Positions 47,014-55,459 of a stretch of 64,000 bases of DNA are shown here, in pieces. The notes beneath the pieces are model-generated. The model saw nothing but the letters and a program-made list of their open reading frames with translations. It did not search any database and was not told the origin of the DNA. Both the position numbers and the translations under genes were made by a program. How positions within the stretch are numbered: the stretch's first letter is position 1; every line of letters begins with the position of its first letter. This DNA comes from Martelella sp. AD-3 (GTDB lineage: Bacteria > Pseudomonadota > Alphaproteobacteria > Rhizobiales > Rhizobiaceae): assembly GCF_001578105.1 (NCBI RefSeq), contig NZ_CP014275.1, positions 806,001 to 870,000 on the forward strand, given 5' to 3'.

Positions 47014-47366
47014 CCGGCCTGACCACCCATGTTCTCGACACCGCGCTCGGCCAGCCCGCTTCGGAGATGAAGATCGATCTCTATCGTCTGCATGGCGAGA
47101 AGCGGGACTTCCTCAAGACGGTTTATACCAATGATGACGGCCGCGTTGACGGCGGGCCGATCATTGCCGGGGCTGACCTCGAAGTCGGGCAGTATGAACT
47201 GGTCTTCCATGCCGGCGAATATCTGCGGCGCAGCGGCGCGACGCTGACGGAGCCGGCCTTTCTGGAAGATATTCCGCTGCGTTTCGCCATCGCCGACGTG
47301 ACGGCGCATTATCACGTGCCGCTGCTGCTTTCGGCCCACGCTTATTCCACCTATCGCGGAAGCTGA
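47010..47366 (+). CDS. uraH: 5-Hydroxyisourate hydrolase
   Basis: A 118-residue transthyretin-like enzyme that hydrolyses 5-hydroxyisourate to OHCU. The N-terminal signature [14 protein letters not shown] and the C-terminal YRGS tetrapeptide are diagnostic; together with central Arg and His residues they form the active site. It starts with TTG, overlapping the allA stop, with GAGGAG 7 bases upstream. No signal peptide is present, so it is cytoplasmic. It receives the product of PuuD encoded in the converging operon. Confidence 0.93.
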   Translation: MTGLTTHVLDTALGQPASEMKIDLYRLHGEKRDFLKTVYTNDDGRVDGGPIIAGADLEVGQYELVFHAGEYLRRSGATLTEPAFLEDIPLRFAIADVTAHYHVPLLLSAHAYSTYRGS

Positions 47367-47370
47367 TCCG

Positions 47371-48111
47371 ATGAAGGTCGCGGCAATCGCCGATATCCAT
47401 GGCAATATCGATGCGCTGGAGGCGGTGTTGGCCGATCTCGAGCGACACCAGCCGGATCTGATCGTCAATCTCGGCGACAGCCTGTCATCGCCGCTTGCGG
47501 CCGGCGAAACCGCCGACCGGCTACTGCCGCTGTCGCTGCCGACGGTGCGCGGCAATCATGACCGCTGGCTGGTCGACCGTCCGGAAAGCGAGATGGGCGA
47601 CTGGGAAGCGCCGGCCTTCCGGCAGCTTTCAGCCAGACATCTGCAATGGATCCGCGACATGCCAAGCGCGCTGGTTGTCGAGAGTGAGGTCTTTCTCTGT
47701 CACGCCACGCCGCAGAAGGACGACGTGATGTGGACCGAGGAACTTTTGCCGTCCGGCCATTTCGCGCTGAAGGAGCAGGCGGAAATCGAGGCGCTCGCGC
47801 AAGGGGTTGCCTATCCGCTGATCCTCTGCGGCCATTCCCACATTGCCCGTTCGGTGCTGCTTTCCGGCAACCGGATCCTCGTCAATCCCGGCTCCGTCGG
47901 CTGTCCCGGTTTTACCTACCACATCCCTGTCGACCACAAGCTGGAAACGGCGCACCCGTTTGCCTGCTACGCCATCGTCGAAAAGATGGAAGCCGGCTGG
48001 CAGCCGAGCTTCCATCAGGTCCGCTACGATACGTCCCGCATGGCCGCGCTGGCGCGCGAGGCGGGCTATGAGGATTGGGCGCGCGTGATCGGGACGGGGC
48101 GGGTGGATTAG
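47371..48111 (+). CDS. Metallophosphoesterase at the end of the purine operon
   Basis: A 246-residue calcineurin-like phosphoesterase. Metal-binding motifs are visible: DIHGN (residues 8-12), GDSLSS, GNHDRW (near 60) and GHSHIARS. It resembles YfcE/MJ0936-type phosphodiesterases. It begins 4 bases after uraH and so is probably co-transcribed with purine catabolism genes. A role in dephosphorylating purine nucleotides is an inference from position only. Converges with lldD across a repeat-bearing gap. Confidence 0.85.
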   Translation: MKVAAIADIHGNIDALEAVLADLERHQPDLIVNLGDSLSSPLAAGETADRLLPLSLPTVRGNHDRWLVDRPESEMGDWEAPAFRQLSARHLQWIRDMPSALVVESEVFLCHATPQKDDVMWTEELLPSGHFALKEQAEIEALAQGVAYPLILCGHSHIARSVLLSGNRILVNPGSVGCPGFTYHIPVDHKLETAHPFACYAIVEKMEAGWQPSFHQVRYDTSRMAALAREAGYEDWARVIGTGRVD

Positions 48112-48234
48112 GCGCTGTTGCGCGGCCGTTTGTCGAATGCTGGCCCAACCGTGACACGTCATCCCGGGGGCGACCATTGGTGACCGGTTTAGGCATCAGT
48201 CGGGTTTTTGTTTTGGTGTCCACCCATCCACCTG

Positions 48235-48262
48235 CGTCATGCTCAGGCTTGACCCGAGTATC
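48235..48262. repeat. Interspersed alphaproteobacterial repeat fragment
   Basis: CGTCATGCTCAGGC and TTGACCCGAGTATC resemble one end of a short dispersed repeat family common in alphaproteobacterial intergenic DNA (CATGCTCGGGCTTGACCCGAGCATC type). It lies in the 287-bp gap between the converging metallophosphoesterase and lldD genes. Confidence 0.5.
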
Positions 48263-48306
48263 AAGGCGTGGGGGAGCGGCTTAGTCGAATGGACGGGCGT
48301 ATGGCC

Positions 48307-48335
48307 CTGGACCCCGGCTCAAGGCCGGGGTGACG
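48307..48335. repeat. GC-rich hairpin repeat (REP-like)
   Basis: ACCCCGGCTCAAGGCCGGGGT forms a 7-bp hairpin (48312-48330) followed by GACG. This too belongs to a dispersed alphaproteobacterial repeat type and may act as a bidirectional terminator between the two converging operons. Confidence 0.55.
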
Positions 48336-48398
48336 AATGAATGGCAGGCATGCTCAGGGCCGCAATGGCCATTGCGGCAAACGACGACGGAACCGCGC

Positions 48399-49547
48399 CT
48401 AAAACCCCACCTTCGCGATGATATCCCGATCAATTTCCTCGATATCGCGCTTGCCGCAAAGGGCCATGGTCACGTCGAGTTCCTTGCGGATGATGTCGAG
48501 GGCGCGGGTGACGCCTTTCTTGCCCATGGCGCCAAGGCCGTAAAGGTAAGGACGGCCGATATAGGTGCCCTTTGCACCGAGCGCGCGGGCCTTCAGCACG
48601 TCCTGGCCGGAGCGGATGCCGCCATCCATATGGATTTCGATATCGCCCTGAACCGCATCGACGATTTCCGGCAGGACCGAGATCGAGGACCGCGCGCCAT
48701 CGAGCTGGCGGCCGCCGTGATTGGAGACGATGATCGCATCCGCGCCGGTCCTGGCAGCCATCCGCGCATCCTCGGCATCGAGCACGCCCTTCAGGATCAG
48801 CGGTCCGCCCCAGCGTTCCTTGATCCAGTCGACATCGGCCCAGGAGAGCTTCGGGTCGAACTGTTCGGCGGTCCAGACCGCAAGTGAGGAGAGATCGGAG
48901 GAGGCCGGCGCGTGGCCGACGATGTTGCGGAAGGTGCGGCGTTTGGTTTGAAGCATTTCGAGCGCCCAGAACGGCCGCGTCCCCACCTGCCAGACATGTT
49001 TCGGCGTGAATTTCGGCGGCGTTGAAAGGCCGTTGACGAGGTCCTTGTGGCGCTGACCGAGGATCTGCAGGTCAAGTGTGAGCACCAGCGCGCCGCATTT
49101 GGCCGCCTTTGCCCGGTCGATCAGATCGCCGACGAAGCCGCGATCCTTCATCACGTAAAGCTGGAACCAGAAGGGCTCTTTCGTGTTTTCCGCGACATCC
49201 TCGATCGAGCAGACGCTCATGGTCGAAAGCGTGAAGGGAACGCCCGCCTCTTCGGCCGCCTGCGCCGCCAGGATTTCGCCATCGGCATGCTGCATGCCGC
49301 AAAGCCCGGTCGGGGCGAGCGCAACGGGCATTGAGACCTTGCGGCCGATCATCGTCGTTTCCAGCGAGCGGTCGGTCATGTCGACCAGAACGCGCTGGCG
49401 CAGGTTGATCCTGGCGAAGTCCGTCTCGTTGGCGCGGTAGGTGCTTTCCGTCCAGGCGCCGCTGTCGGCATAGTCGAAAAACATCTTCGGCACGCGCCAT
49501 TTCGCGCGCTTCTTCAGGTCGGCAATGGTCAACGGCTCTGAAAACAT
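48399..49547 (-). CDS. FMN-dependent alpha-hydroxy-acid dehydrogenase, LldD-like
   Basis: A 382-residue FMN enzyme of the LldD/glycolate oxidase family. The active-site His lies in SNHGGRQLDGA and the FMN phosphate site in DGGIRSGQDVLKA; the N-terminal FDYADSGAWTEST carries the conserved Tyr. L-lactate is the usual substrate of this rhizobial branch. It lies 45 bases after guaD on the same strand and could be the last gene of the purine operon; that makes glycolate or a purine-derived hydroxy acid worth testing. ATG 49547 has a strong GGGGAGGAG. Confidence 0.87.
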   Translation of the reverse strand: MFSEPLTIADLKKRAKWRVPKMFFDYADSGAWTESTYRANETDFARINLRQRVLVDMTDRSLETTMIGRKVSMPVALAPTGLCGMQHADGEILAAQAAEEAGVPFTLSTMSVCSIEDVAENTKEPFWFQLYVMKDRGFVGDLIDRAKAAKCGALVLTLDLQILGQRHKDLVNGLSTPPKFTPKHVWQVGTRPFWALEMLQTKRRTFRNIVGHAPASSDLSSLAVWTAEQFDPKLSWADVDWIKERWGGPLILKGVLDAEDARMAARTGADAIIVSNHGGRQLDGARSSISVLPEIVDAVQGDIEIHMDGGIRSGQDVLKARALGAKGTYIGRPYLYGLGAMGKKGVTRALDIIRKELDVTMALCGKRDIEEIDRDIIAKVGF

Positions 49548-49592
49548 GAGCTCCTCCCCAATCAAATATGAATGCTCTTATTACATATGAGT

Positions 49593-50936
49593 TTACTTCT
49601 GCCAACCGGCCATTGGAAGCGGTGCCTGCAAAGCGGATTTCGCCGGGCTGCCGGCCACATAGGTCTCTGCGATCGCCCTGTCGTCGCCCATCGTTTGCAA
49701 CAGGAAGAGTTCCTCCGCAAGGGTGGTGACGGCTTCCATCTTCAGCGCCATGGCGGGTGTGGCGCGGGCGTCGAGCACCACGATATCGGCATCGCTACCA
49801 GGATCCAGCGTGCCGATCCGCCCGGTCAGCGTCAGCGCTTCGGCATTGCCGCGCGTCATCGCATAGAAGCTTTCCAACGGGTTCAACCGCGCGCCGCGCA
49901 ATTGCTGGATCTTGTAGGCCTCGTCCATGGTCTTCAGCATGGAGTAACTTGTGCCGCCGCCGATATCGGTGGCAACGGCGATGCGCACCGGCTTGTCGCG
50001 GGTCTCGTAATCCCTGAACGGGAACAGGCCCGAGCCGAGGAAGAGGTTGGACGTCGGGCAGTGGACGGCGACCGCGCCGGTCTCGTGAAGCAGGTCGCGT
50101 TCGCGCTCGGACAGGTGGATCGCGTGGCCGAGCAGGGTCTTCGCGCCGAGCAGATCGTAGCGGGCGTAGATATCGGTATAGTCCTGCGCTTCCGGATAAA
50201 GCTCCAGCGCGCGCTCGATTTCCGCCGTGTTTTCGGAAAGATGCGTCTGGATATGCAGGTCGGGAAACTCCCGCGCCAGCGCTCCGGTCACTTCCATCTG
50301 TTCATGCGAGGAGGTCAGCGCGAAGCGCGGCGAGATGACCACGTGGTTGCGCGCCTTGCCGTGCCAGTCGGCAATCACCGCCCTGGTGTCGTCATAGGCC
50401 GATTGCGGCGTGTCGGTCAGCGCTTCCGGCGCGTTGCAGTCCATCAGCACCTTGCCGCCGAGCATCAGCATGTTGCGTTTCGACGCTTCGGCGAAATACG
50501 CGTCCGCCGATGCCTTGTGCACCGAGCAATAGGCAACCGCCGTGGTCGTGCCCTGGCGGATCATCTCATCGAAGAAGGAAACGGCGATGCGGGCGCCGTG
50601 GGCGGGATCGGAAAAGCGCTGCTCCTCGACGAAGGTGTAGGTATTGAGCCATTCCAGAAGATTGGCGGCATAGGAGCCGACCACCTGCATCTGCGGAAAG
50701 TGAAGATGCGTGTCGATCAGGCCGGGCAGGATCAGCTTCGGCCGGTGGTCGATGATCTCCGCGCCCTCCGGCGCATCGAGCAGTACGGTTTCAAATGGCC
50801 CGAACGCCAAAATGCGGCCCTCTGAAATCAGCAGGCCGCCGTCGTCTTCGTAAACATAGCTTTCGGCGTCGGAAATCGACTGAGGCCGGCGGCTGAAGCT
50901 CAAAAGCCGGCCTCTCAGGATGCGTGGCGGTGTCAT
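49593..50936 (-). CDS. guaD: Guanine deaminase
   Basis: A 447-residue amidohydrolase that converts guanine to xanthine and ammonia. Zinc ligands are visible: DTHLHFPQ (HxH), HIQTHLSEN (His), GHAIHLSE (His) and VATDIGGG (Asp). The motif LNTYTFVEEQRFSDP is typical of GuaD. Its start overlaps the puuD stop by 4 bases, so both are co-translated. It feeds the XdhAB enzyme encoded upstream in the same operon. Confidence 0.95.
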   Translation of the reverse strand: MTPPRILRGRLLSFSRRPQSISDAESYVYEDDGGLLISEGRILAFGPFETVLLDAPEGAEIIDHRPKLILPGLIDTHLHFPQMQVVGSYAANLLEWLNTYTFVEEQRFSDPAHGARIAVSFFDEMIRQGTTTAVAYCSVHKASADAYFAEASKRNMLMLGGKVLMDCNAPEALTDTPQSAYDDTRAVIADWHGKARNHVVISPRFALTSSHEQMEVTGALAREFPDLHIQTHLSENTAEIERALELYPEAQDYTDIYARYDLLGAKTLLGHAIHLSERERDLLHETGAVAVHCPTSNLFLGSGLFPFRDYETRDKPVRIAVATDIGGGTSYSMLKTMDEAYKIQQLRGARLNPLESFYAMTRGNAEALTLTGRIGTLDPGSDADIVVLDARATPAMALKMEAVTTLAEELFLLQTMGDDRAIAETYVAGSPAKSALQAPLPMAGWQK

Positions 50937-52174
50937 TCAGCCTTCTTTCCGCTGGTGCTGGACCTGTACCAGGCCACCAGTTTTTGTCGCTCGTCATCCG
51001 TCATGCTGGTGACATTGCCGGGCGGCATGGCATGGCTGCGGCCGGCCTGCAAGTAAATCTGGTTCGCGCGCGCGGCGATTTCGGCGTCGGTCTCGAAGCG
51101 CACGTTCAGCGGCGGACGGTGAATGCCCTCATAGACGGGTTCTGCCATGTGGCACATCGAACAGCGAGTCGAGACGACTTCCTTCGCGGCGGCGAAATGC
51201 GCGTCCTCGGCAAACTTCTCGAAGGCGGGGGCCACCGCCATGTCGGAATTTTCCGACTTGAAGAACTGCGGCGAGGTGGAGAGCCACATGATCACGATGA
51301 AGATGATCGCCGTCAGCAGCCAGGTCCAGTTCGGCTCGCCCTTGCGGGCATGCACGGTGTTGAAATAGTGCCTTATGGTCACGCCCATCAGGAATACCAG
51401 CGAGGCGATGATCCAGCTGTATGTGGTCGCGAACGCCAGCGGATAGTGGTTCGACAGCATGAAGAAGATGACCGGCAGCGTCAGGTAGTTGTTGTGGAGC
51501 GAGCGCTGCTTGGCCTCCTTGCCGAGCTTCGGATCGGGCGTCTTTCCGGCCTTCAGGTCGGCCACCACGATCTTCTGGTTGGGGATGATCACGAAGAACA
51601 CATTGGCGGTCATGATCGTCGCGGTGAACGCGCCCATGTGCAGGAAGGCGGCGCGGCCGGTGAAGAGGTGCGAGTAGCCCCAGGCCATGAACACCAGCAG
51701 CACGTAGAGCAGCAGCATCAGCCCGATCGTGTGCTTGCCGAGCGGGGACTTGCAGAGATAGTGGTAGAACAGCCAGCCGATCGACAGCGATGCCAGCGAG
51801 ATCAGGATCGCGACCGGGGCGGAGACGTCGAGCACGCTGCGATTGACCAGGAACAGGTCCGCGCCGCCGTAATAGACCAGCGCCAGCATCAGGAAGCCGG
51901 ACATCCAGGTGAAATAGGATTCCCACTTGAACCAGATCAGGTGCTCCGGCATATGCGCCGGCGCGACCATGTATTTCTGTATATTGTAGAACCCGCCGCC
52001 ATGGACCTGCCATTCCTCGCCGGAAACGCCTTCCGGCAGCCCAGGACGGGCGACCAGACCGAGATCGAGCGCGATGAAATAAAAGGAAGAGCCGATCCAG
52101 GCGATGGCGGTGATGACATGCAGCCAGCGCACGGTGAATTGCGCCCATTCCCAGATGATGGCGAGTTCAAACAT
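50933..52174 (-). CDS. puuD: Urate hydroxylase PuuD, cytochrome-c-fused membrane protein
   Basis: A 413-residue integral membrane enzyme that oxidises urate to 5-hydroxyisourate and passes electrons to the respiratory chain. About eight hydrophobic helices cover residues 10-310. The C-terminal cytochrome c domain has a CSMCH haem motif at residues 338-342 and a likely axial Met383 in HAMPPGN. It replaces soluble uricase, avoiding hydrogen peroxide. It is 97 bases after xdhC and overlaps guaD. Confidence 0.95.
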   Translation of the reverse strand: MFELAIIWEWAQFTVRWLHVITAIAWIGSSFYFIALDLGLVARPGLPEGVSGEEWQVHGGGFYNIQKYMVAPAHMPEHLIWFKWESYFTWMSGFLMLALVYYGGADLFLVNRSVLDVSAPVAILISLASLSIGWLFYHYLCKSPLGKHTIGLMLLLYVLLVFMAWGYSHLFTGRAAFLHMGAFTATIMTANVFFVIIPNQKIVVADLKAGKTPDPKLGKEAKQRSLHNNYLTLPVIFFMLSNHYPLAFATTYSWIIASLVFLMGVTIRHYFNTVHARKGEPNWTWLLTAIIFIVIMWLSTSPQFFKSENSDMAVAPAFEKFAEDAHFAAAKEVVSTRCSMCHMAEPVYEGIHRPPLNVRFETDAEIAARANQIYLQAGRSHAMPPGNVTSMTDDERQKLVAWYRSSTSGKKAE

Positions 52175-52271
52175 AAATTGTGCCCCCGATAGTCAGATGT
52201 CGGAATGATGCGAAATTTCGGCGCGAAAAAAAAGAGCCGTCATGCGAAGAAAAGAAATTAGTTAAGGCTTT

Positions 52272-53108
52272 TCAGGTCTTTGCCCGTTCCGCGGGCAGCG
52301 TGCCCGCTTTTGCGGCAGAAATGACGTGGATAAGTTCGCTTGCAACCAAGGCGGCAATCACCGCCGGCCGCTTGTCGGCGACCCCGGCGCCGATCGGCAT
52401 GGTGAGCCGGGAAAGCGCGGTTTCGCTCAGGCCTTCCCTGCGTGCGTGGTTGAAAAACGTGGCGCGCTTGGTTTTCGAGCCGATCATGCCGCAATAGGCA
52501 AGATCGTCCCGTTTCAGCGCTTCCGTGGCGATCAGGAAATCGAGCGCATGGTCATGGGTGAGGATGACGGCGGCGCTGCCGGCCGGCATGCGCGCGACCT
52601 CGGCCTCCGGCATTGGCGACAGACGGAGTTCCACGGTTTCGGGAAGCGGACCATCCATGTCCGGGCGGGTCTCGATCACGCTCGTCTTGAAGGGAAGCGG
52701 CGCCAGCGCCGCCGCCAGAGCCGCGCCCACGTGACCGCCGCCGAAAATATAGACCGAGGGATAGGATGCCGCTTTTTCCGCAAGCGAGGTCAGCAGACTC
52801 TCGACCGTTCCGTCATCCGTTATCTCGAAGGCAAGAACCGCGCGCCCGCCGCAGCACTGGCCGATTTCTGGGCCGAGCGCAATATCGAGCCGCAGCGGTG
52901 CGTCATGCCCTTTCAGCAGACGCCGGGCATGGTCGATCGCGATATATTCGAGCTGGCCGCCGCCGATCGTCCCGCAGGTCCGGTTTGCGGACACGGCCAT
53001 CACCGCGCCTTCCTCGCGCGGCGTCGAGCCCCTGATCTCGGCCACCGTGACAATGAAAGAGGCCGGATGGTCTTCGAGGAAACGCCGGAATGTCGCGATC
53101 TCGCTCAT
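52272..53108 (-). CDS. xdhC: Xanthine dehydrogenase accessory protein XdhC
   Basis: A 278-residue chaperone that supplies sulfurated molybdenum cofactor to XdhB. The N-terminal AEIRGSTPREEGAVMAV and the GQCCGGRAVL segments are conserved, and a Rossmann-type YIFGGGHVGAALA lies near residue 99. It starts 4 bases after xdhB. Molybdenum cofactor biosynthesis genes are not in the window. Confidence 0.94.
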   Translation of the reverse strand: MSEIATFRRFLEDHPASFIVTVAEIRGSTPREEGAVMAVSANRTCGTIGGGQLEYIAIDHARRLLKGHDAPLRLDIALGPEIGQCCGGRAVLAFEITDDGTVESLLTSLAEKAASYPSVYIFGGGHVGAALAAALAPLPFKTSVIETRPDMDGPLPETVELRLSPMPEAEVARMPAGSAAVILTHDHALDFLIATEALKRDDLAYCGMIGSKTKRATFFNHARREGLSETALSRLTMPIGAGVADKRPAVIAALVASELIHVISAAKAGTLPAERAKT

Positions 53109-53112
53109 GGCC

Positions 53113-55458
53113 TTACGCCTTTTTCATCCGCTCCACCGCCATCAGCACGCGTTCGGGCGTTGCCGGCGCGTCGAGCTTCGGGCAGACGCGGTAGTCGGCA
53201 ACGCTGGCAACGGCCATGGAGATCGCCTCCAGCGCCGAGATTGCCAGCATGAAGGGCGGCTCGCCGACGGCCTTGGAGCGGCCGATGGTCGGCTCCATGT
53301 TTTCGGAAAAATCGGCAAGCTTGACATTGAAGATCTTCGGCCGGTCGGAGGCAAGCGGGATCTTGTAGGTGGACGGGGCATGGGTGCGAAGCCGCCCCTT
53401 GTCGTCCCACCACAATTCCTCGGTCGTCAGCCAGCCGAGCCCCTGCACGAAGCCGCCCTCGATCTGGCCGATATCGATGGCCGGATTGAGCGAGCGCCCG
53501 ACATCGTGGAGAATATCGGTGCGGTCGAACATGTATTCGCCGGTCAGCGTGTCGATCGAGACTTCCGTGCAGGCCGCGCCATAGGCGAAATAGTAAAACG
53601 GCCTGCCGCGACCCGCCGCGCGGGCCCAGTGGATCTTCGGCGTCTTGTAAAAACCTGCGGCCGAAAGCTGGATGCGGGCGAAATAGGCGGCCTTGATCAG
53701 ATCGGGGAAAGGAATTTCCTCCGTTCCCACGCGAACGCGATTTGGCAGAAATTCCACCTCTTCAGGCGTGACCTTCCAGTTCTCCGCGGCAAAGGCGACG
53801 AGCCGGTCGCGGATCTGCATCGCGCCGTTATAGGCGGCCATGCCGTTGAGGTCGGAACCCGAGGAGGCGGCCGTGGCAGACGTGTTCGGCACCTTGCCAG
53901 TGGTCGTCGCGGTGATCTTCACCCGTTCGAGGTCGATCTGGAAGACGTCGGCGACCACCTGCGCGACCTTGATGTAAAGCCCCTGGCCCATCTCCGTGCC
54001 GCCATGGTTGAGCTGCACCGAACCGTCCTGATAGACATGGACGAGCGCGCCGGCCTGGTTGAAGGCGGTCATGGTGAAGGAAATGCCGAATTTCACCGGG
54101 GTCAGCGCGATGCCCTTCCTGATCACCGGGCTGGTCCTGTTTAAATCGATGATCGCCTGGCGGCGGGCGCGATAGTCGGAGGTCTGTTCCAGTTCCTCGA
54201 CCACGCGCAGGATGATGTTGTCCTCCACCGTCTGGTGGTAGGGCGTTACATCGCGGCCAGAGCCGTTGGGGCCGTAGAAATTCGCCTTGCGGATATCGAG
54301 CGGATCTTTCTGCAGCGCATAGGCGATTTCCTCGATGAAGCGCTCGCCCGCCAGCATGCCCTGCGGTCCGCCGAAACCGCGATAGGCGGTGTTCGAGCAG
54401 GTATGCGTCTTCAACGGCCGCGAGACCATGTGAACGTTCGGATAATAATAGGAACTGTCGGCGTGAAACAGCGTGCGGTCGGTCACCGGCCCGGACAGGT
54501 CCGAGGAAAAGCCGCAGCGCGCGGCAAAGGTCGCATCGACGCCTTCGATCACGCCGTCATCGTCAAAGCCGATGTCGTAGAAGGCGACAAAGTCGTGACG
54601 CTTGCCGGTGATCGCCATGTCCTCGTCGCGGTCTGGCCGCACCTTGACGGCGCGGTTGAGTTTCTTGGCCGCAAGGGCCGCGATTGCGGCAAAGCCGTTG
54701 CCCTGCGTCTCCTTGCCGCCGAAGCCGCCGCCCATGCGCCGCTGATAGACGGTGACGGCATTGGACGGAATGTCGAGCACATGGCCGACGATGTGCTGGA
54801 TCTCGCTTGGATGCTGGGTGGACGACCAGACGGCCACCTCGTCATCCTCGCCGGGAATGGCGAGCGCGATCTGGCTTTCGAGGTAGAAATGCTCCTGCCC
54901 GCCGATCTCCATCTCTCCGGTGATCCTGTGGGGCGCCTTGTCGAGCGCGGCCCTCGCATCGCCGCGCTGCAATGTCATCGGGGTGATGACATTGGGCGCG
55001 TCATGGGCAATCGCGTCGCGGACGCTGGTCCAGAAGGGCAGGTCTTCATAGGTGACCTTCGCCAGCCTTGCAGCGGCGCGGGCCTGATGCCGGGTTTCGG
55101 CGATCACCGCGAACATGATCTGGCCGTGATACTCGACCTCTTCATTGGCAAAGAGCGGTTCGTCGTGATTGCCGCCCGAGGAAATGTCATTGGTGCCTGG
55201 CACGTCCTTTGCCGACAGCACGGCGACAACCCCAGGGGCTTTCTCCACGGCCGAGAGATCCATTGCGGCGATGCGCGCATGCGGGCGCTCGGAAAGGCCG
55301 AGGCCGACATGCAGGAGGCCTGCGGGTTCCGGAATATCATCGATATATTCGGCTGTGCCGGCGACATGCTTGTGAGCGGAATCATGGACGCGGGCCTTGT
55401 GCATGCCGCCGGAAATCTCGGTCTTCAGCGTCAGCGCTTCATTGGTCTGCTTGTCCAT
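53113..55458 (-). CDS. xdhB: Xanthine dehydrogenase, molybdopterin subunit
   Basis: A 781-residue large subunit that hydroxylates hypoxanthine and xanthine to urate. Molybdopterin contacts and active-site groups are visible: GGGFGGKETQ, the substrate Arg in AYRGFGGPQGML, and the catalytic Glu in AVGEPPFML near the C terminus. One base separates it from xdhA. The split XdhA (FeS-FAD) and XdhB arrangement is that of the alphaproteobacterial enzyme. Confidence 0.96.
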   Translation of the reverse strand: MDKQTNEALTLKTEISGGMHKARVHDSAHKHVAGTAEYIDDIPEPAGLLHVGLGLSERPHARIAAMDLSAVEKAPGVVAVLSAKDVPGTNDISSGGNHDEPLFANEEVEYHGQIMFAVIAETRHQARAAARLAKVTYEDLPFWTSVRDAIAHDAPNVITPMTLQRGDARAALDKAPHRITGEMEIGGQEHFYLESQIALAIPGEDDEVAVWSSTQHPSEIQHIVGHVLDIPSNAVTVYQRRMGGGFGGKETQGNGFAAIAALAAKKLNRAVKVRPDRDEDMAITGKRHDFVAFYDIGFDDDGVIEGVDATFAARCGFSSDLSGPVTDRTLFHADSSYYYPNVHMVSRPLKTHTCSNTAYRGFGGPQGMLAGERFIEEIAYALQKDPLDIRKANFYGPNGSGRDVTPYHQTVEDNIILRVVEELEQTSDYRARRQAIIDLNRTSPVIRKGIALTPVKFGISFTMTAFNQAGALVHVYQDGSVQLNHGGTEMGQGLYIKVAQVVADVFQIDLERVKITATTTGKVPNTSATAASSGSDLNGMAAYNGAMQIRDRLVAFAAENWKVTPEEVEFLPNRVRVGTEEIPFPDLIKAAYFARIQLSAAGFYKTPKIHWARAAGRGRPFYYFAYGAACTEVSIDTLTGEYMFDRTDILHDVGRSLNPAIDIGQIEGGFVQGLGWLTTEELWWDDKGRLRTHAPSTYKIPLASDRPKIFNVKLADFSENMEPTIGRSKAVGEPPFMLAISALEAISMAVASVADYRVCPKLDAPATPERVLMAVERMKKA

Positions 55459-55459
55459 C

